Source: Nitrosomonadales bacterium
GTDB taxonomy: Bacteria > Pseudomonadota > Gammaproteobacteria > Burkholderiales > SG8-41
DNA length: 6,798 nucleotides
Direction: 5' to 3'
Assembly: GCA_009885185.1 (NCBI GenBank)
Contig: VFLF01000385.1
Span: 1 to 6,798 of the forward strand
The first letter of the stretch is position 1. The number at the start of each line of letters is the position of its first letter. The position numbers and the translations under genes were made by a program. The notes below the pieces were generated by a model. The model saw only the letters and a program-made list of their open reading frames with translations. It ran no database searches and had not been told where the DNA came from. Shown here piece after piece: positions 5,788 through 6,798 of the stretch.

Positions 5788-6348
5788 TTACCGTATTATC
5801 AGCGCATGCGCCAGATAATCGAAAAACACGCAATACAAGGCGATGGGCAACGGCAGCCCCAGCAGCGTCCCCGTCAGATAGTGCCGAAACTTGATGCCCG
5901 ACATCGCCAGCGCATAATTCAGCGCTGGCATGGTTTGAAACAACACGCGCAGCAAAAATATACTTTTGACCGGATGCGTGTCAAGCTGGCCGAGCAGGCG
6001 CACCGCGATTTTGTTCTTCAGTTGCCGCAACACGTCGCCGCCGAGCAGCCGGATCGCGAGAAACGTCACCACGCATGAAATGCTGGCGGCCACATAGGTG
6101 GCCAGACCTCCCCAAATATCCCCCAGCGTCAGCACGGCAGCGGCAAGGAAAATCCAGCCGGGAATCTGCATCAGATTACCCAATACAAACAGCAGCACAA
6201 AAATGAGAATGCCCGTGACGCGGTTCTGCTCAATCTGTTGCTGCAAAAAGGTCAGGCTGAAATGGCCGCGCAGACCGGACAGCTCAAACACGGCCCATAG
6301 CAGGACGAGAAAGAGGACGACGGCGATCAGGCGTTTGTAGGGATGCAA
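5788..6348 (-). CDS. TVP38/TMEM64-family (VTT domain) inner-membrane protein, 186 aa
   Basis: A polytopic membrane protein with hydrophobic segments at about residues 6-24, 45-60, 63-77, 80-100, 128-146 and 157-180. The VTT/SNARE-associated hallmarks are 'QIPGWIFLAAAVLTLGDIWGGLATYVAASISCVVTFLAIR' (61-100, re-entrant helix with Pro63-Gly64 and Arg100) and 'FLLRVLFQTMPALNYALAMSGIKFRHYLTGTLLG' (131-164, Arg134, Pro141, Asn144, Gly151). DedA/TVP38 proteins are linked to membrane lipid transport and envelope homeostasis, but the substrate of this subgroup is not established. The start is TTG at 6348-6346: an in-frame TAA lies one codon upstream, and the first internal ATG (residue 60) would delete the first two membrane segments. 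No strong Shine-Dalgarno is visible. The gene follows pbpC (gap 131 bp) and precedes the L,D-transpeptidase on the same strand. Confidence 0.88.
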   Translation of the reverse strand: MHPYKRLIAVVLFLVLLWAVFELSGLRGHFSLTFLQQQIEQNRVTGILIFVLLFVLGNLMQIPGWIFLAAAVLTLGDIWGGLATYVAASISCVVTFLAIRLLGGDVLRQLKNKIAVRLLGQLDTHPVKSIFLLRVLFQTMPALNYALAMSGIKFRHYLTGTLLGLPLPIALYCVFFDYLAHALIIR

Positions 6349-6407
6349 GGCTTATTCGTAGCGTAACGTTCAGGTAACGGTATGTATTCCATGCCGCCAT
6401 TTTACGC

Positions 6408-6428
6408 CGTTGAGAAGCACTCTCGACG
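6408..6428 (-). terminator. Possible stem-loop between pbpC and the TVP38 gene
   Basis: CGTTGAGA-AGCAC-TCTCGACG forms an 8-bp stem with one G-U wobble in the + sense, or one C-A mismatch in the - sense, 51 nt beyond the pbpC stop. In the - sense it is followed by GCGTAAAATGG rather than a T-tract. It may attenuate pbpC read-through, but the evidence is thin. The rest of the 131-bp gap shows nothing I can name. Confidence 0.25.
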
Positions 6429-6479
6429 TAACCACCGTATCCGTCGTTCTGGCGCATTGCTCACGCCTCATGAAATTTT

Positions 6480-6798
6480 CTATGGTGCCGCCGTCACCAC
6501 CACCTCGCGCGAATCCGCACGCCCATGCTCATCCACCACGCGTAGCAGATAGCGCCCCGGCTGTGACGGCTTCCATGGCAGCGCGATGCCGGGCCCGCCT
6601 GCCGTGACGAAGCTGTCATTGGCAAACCAGTACAGCGTGTTGACGCCGCCTTCGGCGGTGGCGGCGAGCGGCACCACGTTGCGTTCGGGTTGCGAGGCGC
6701 GCATGACGTAGGCCGCGCCGCGCAGTGGTGCGCTGATCGCGGGCGGCGTGCCGCCGGCGCTTGAACCGCCGCAGTCGCCCGCGGGCGGCGGGCGGCGC
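6480..6798 (-). CDS. pbpC: Penicillin-binding protein 1C, C-terminal part (5' end outside window)
   Basis: The frame is open to the window edge, giving about 105 visible residues up to the TAG at 6482-6480. The text matches the C-terminal BiPBP_C domain specific to PBP1C: a Cys-Gly run after a Pro-rich linker ('PPPAGDCGG'), 'TPPAISAPLRGAAYVMRASQPERNVVPLAATAE', then 'LYWFANDSFV', 'LPWKPSQPGRYLLRVVDEHGRADSREVVV'. The LYWF strand and the 'PGRY.LRVVD..GRAD' block are diagnostic. PBP1C is a periplasm-facing class A PBP with glycosyltransferase and transpeptidase domains; both lie beyond the window, so their integrity is unknown. It is the first of three - strand envelope genes here. A partner alpha-2-macroglobulin gene, often next to pbpC, would lie outside the window if present. 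Confidence 0.88.
   Translation of the reverse strand, partial: RRPPPAGDCGGSSAGGTPPAISAPLRGAAYVMRASQPERNVVPLAATAEGGVNTLYWFANDSFVTAGGPGIALPWKPSQPGRYLLRVVDEHGRADSREVVVTAAP

Noticed and set aside
5085..5894. 269-aa open frame on the + strand opposite the L,D-transpeptidase
   Set aside because: It is antisense to a gene with an intact catalytic motif, runs across the intergenic gap into the TVP38 gene and has no domain signal.
6705..6798. GC-rich tandem-looking run at the right edge (GGCGGGCGGC pattern near 6781-6798)
   Set aside because: It encodes the Pro/Arg-rich linker before the PBP1C C-terminal domain, so the repetition is explained by codon use and is too short to call a repeat.
1..6798. 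CRISPR array, tRNA, phage attachment site, toxin-antitoxin or defence genes
   Set aside because: I looked for regularly spaced repeats, cloverleaf-like ends and small paired ORFs and saw none; the only mobile DNA is the IS and the REP units.

Overview
The window is GC-rich DNA that looks like a betaproteobacterium, most likely Burkholderiales. The main clue is two separate periplasmic binding proteins of the Bug / tripartite-tricarboxylate-transporter family, which is greatly expanded in that order. No rRNA, tRNA or single-copy phylogenetic marker is present, so this placement is an inference. All CDSs inside the window read as intact; the genes at both edges are cut by the window.

Left part (1-1960, + strand): a tight three-gene run holding the C-terminus of a Gfo/Idh/MocA-family oxidoreductase, a VOC-superfamily (glyoxalase/extradiol dioxygenase fold) protein, and a Bug substrate-binding protein. 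Gaps are 32 and 5 nt. This looks like a small catabolic operon coupling solute capture to oxidation or modification of an unknown organic acid or sugar-derived substrate.

Middle (1961-3225): a second Bug gene on the - strand converges on the first. The 150-bp convergent spacer holds two perfect GTAG-headed REP palindromes in inverted orientation (a BIME-like unit) and a third, decayed-looking relative. The second Bug gene has a strong Shine-Dalgarno that fixes its start at 3088.

Insertion sequence (3226-4851, + strand): a complete, apparently intact 1,626-bp DDE element, best assigned to IS1380 or a close IS4-superfamily relative. It has imperfect ~20-bp terminal inverted repeats and a perfect 5-bp target duplication, TTCAT. 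It landed 6 bp (outside the duplicated target) beyond the stop codon of the next gene and 137 bp upstream of the second Bug gene.

Right part (4863-6798, all - strand): an envelope neighbourhood, in transcriptional order the C-terminus of penicillin-binding protein 1C (pbpC), a TVP38/TMEM64 (VTT-domain) membrane protein with a TTG start, and a YafK-like YkuD L,D-transpeptidase with an intact His/Ser/Gly/Cys motif. These genes point to peptidoglycan assembly or trimming and membrane lipid handling.

I found no CRISPR array, toxin-antitoxin pair, defence island or clearly unknown multi-gene system. The points most worth a second look are the REP/BIME cluster, the clean IS insertion with an 11-bp echo of its left junction 46 bp away, the altered metal-ligand position in the VOC protein, and the divergent ligand loop of the first Bug protein.
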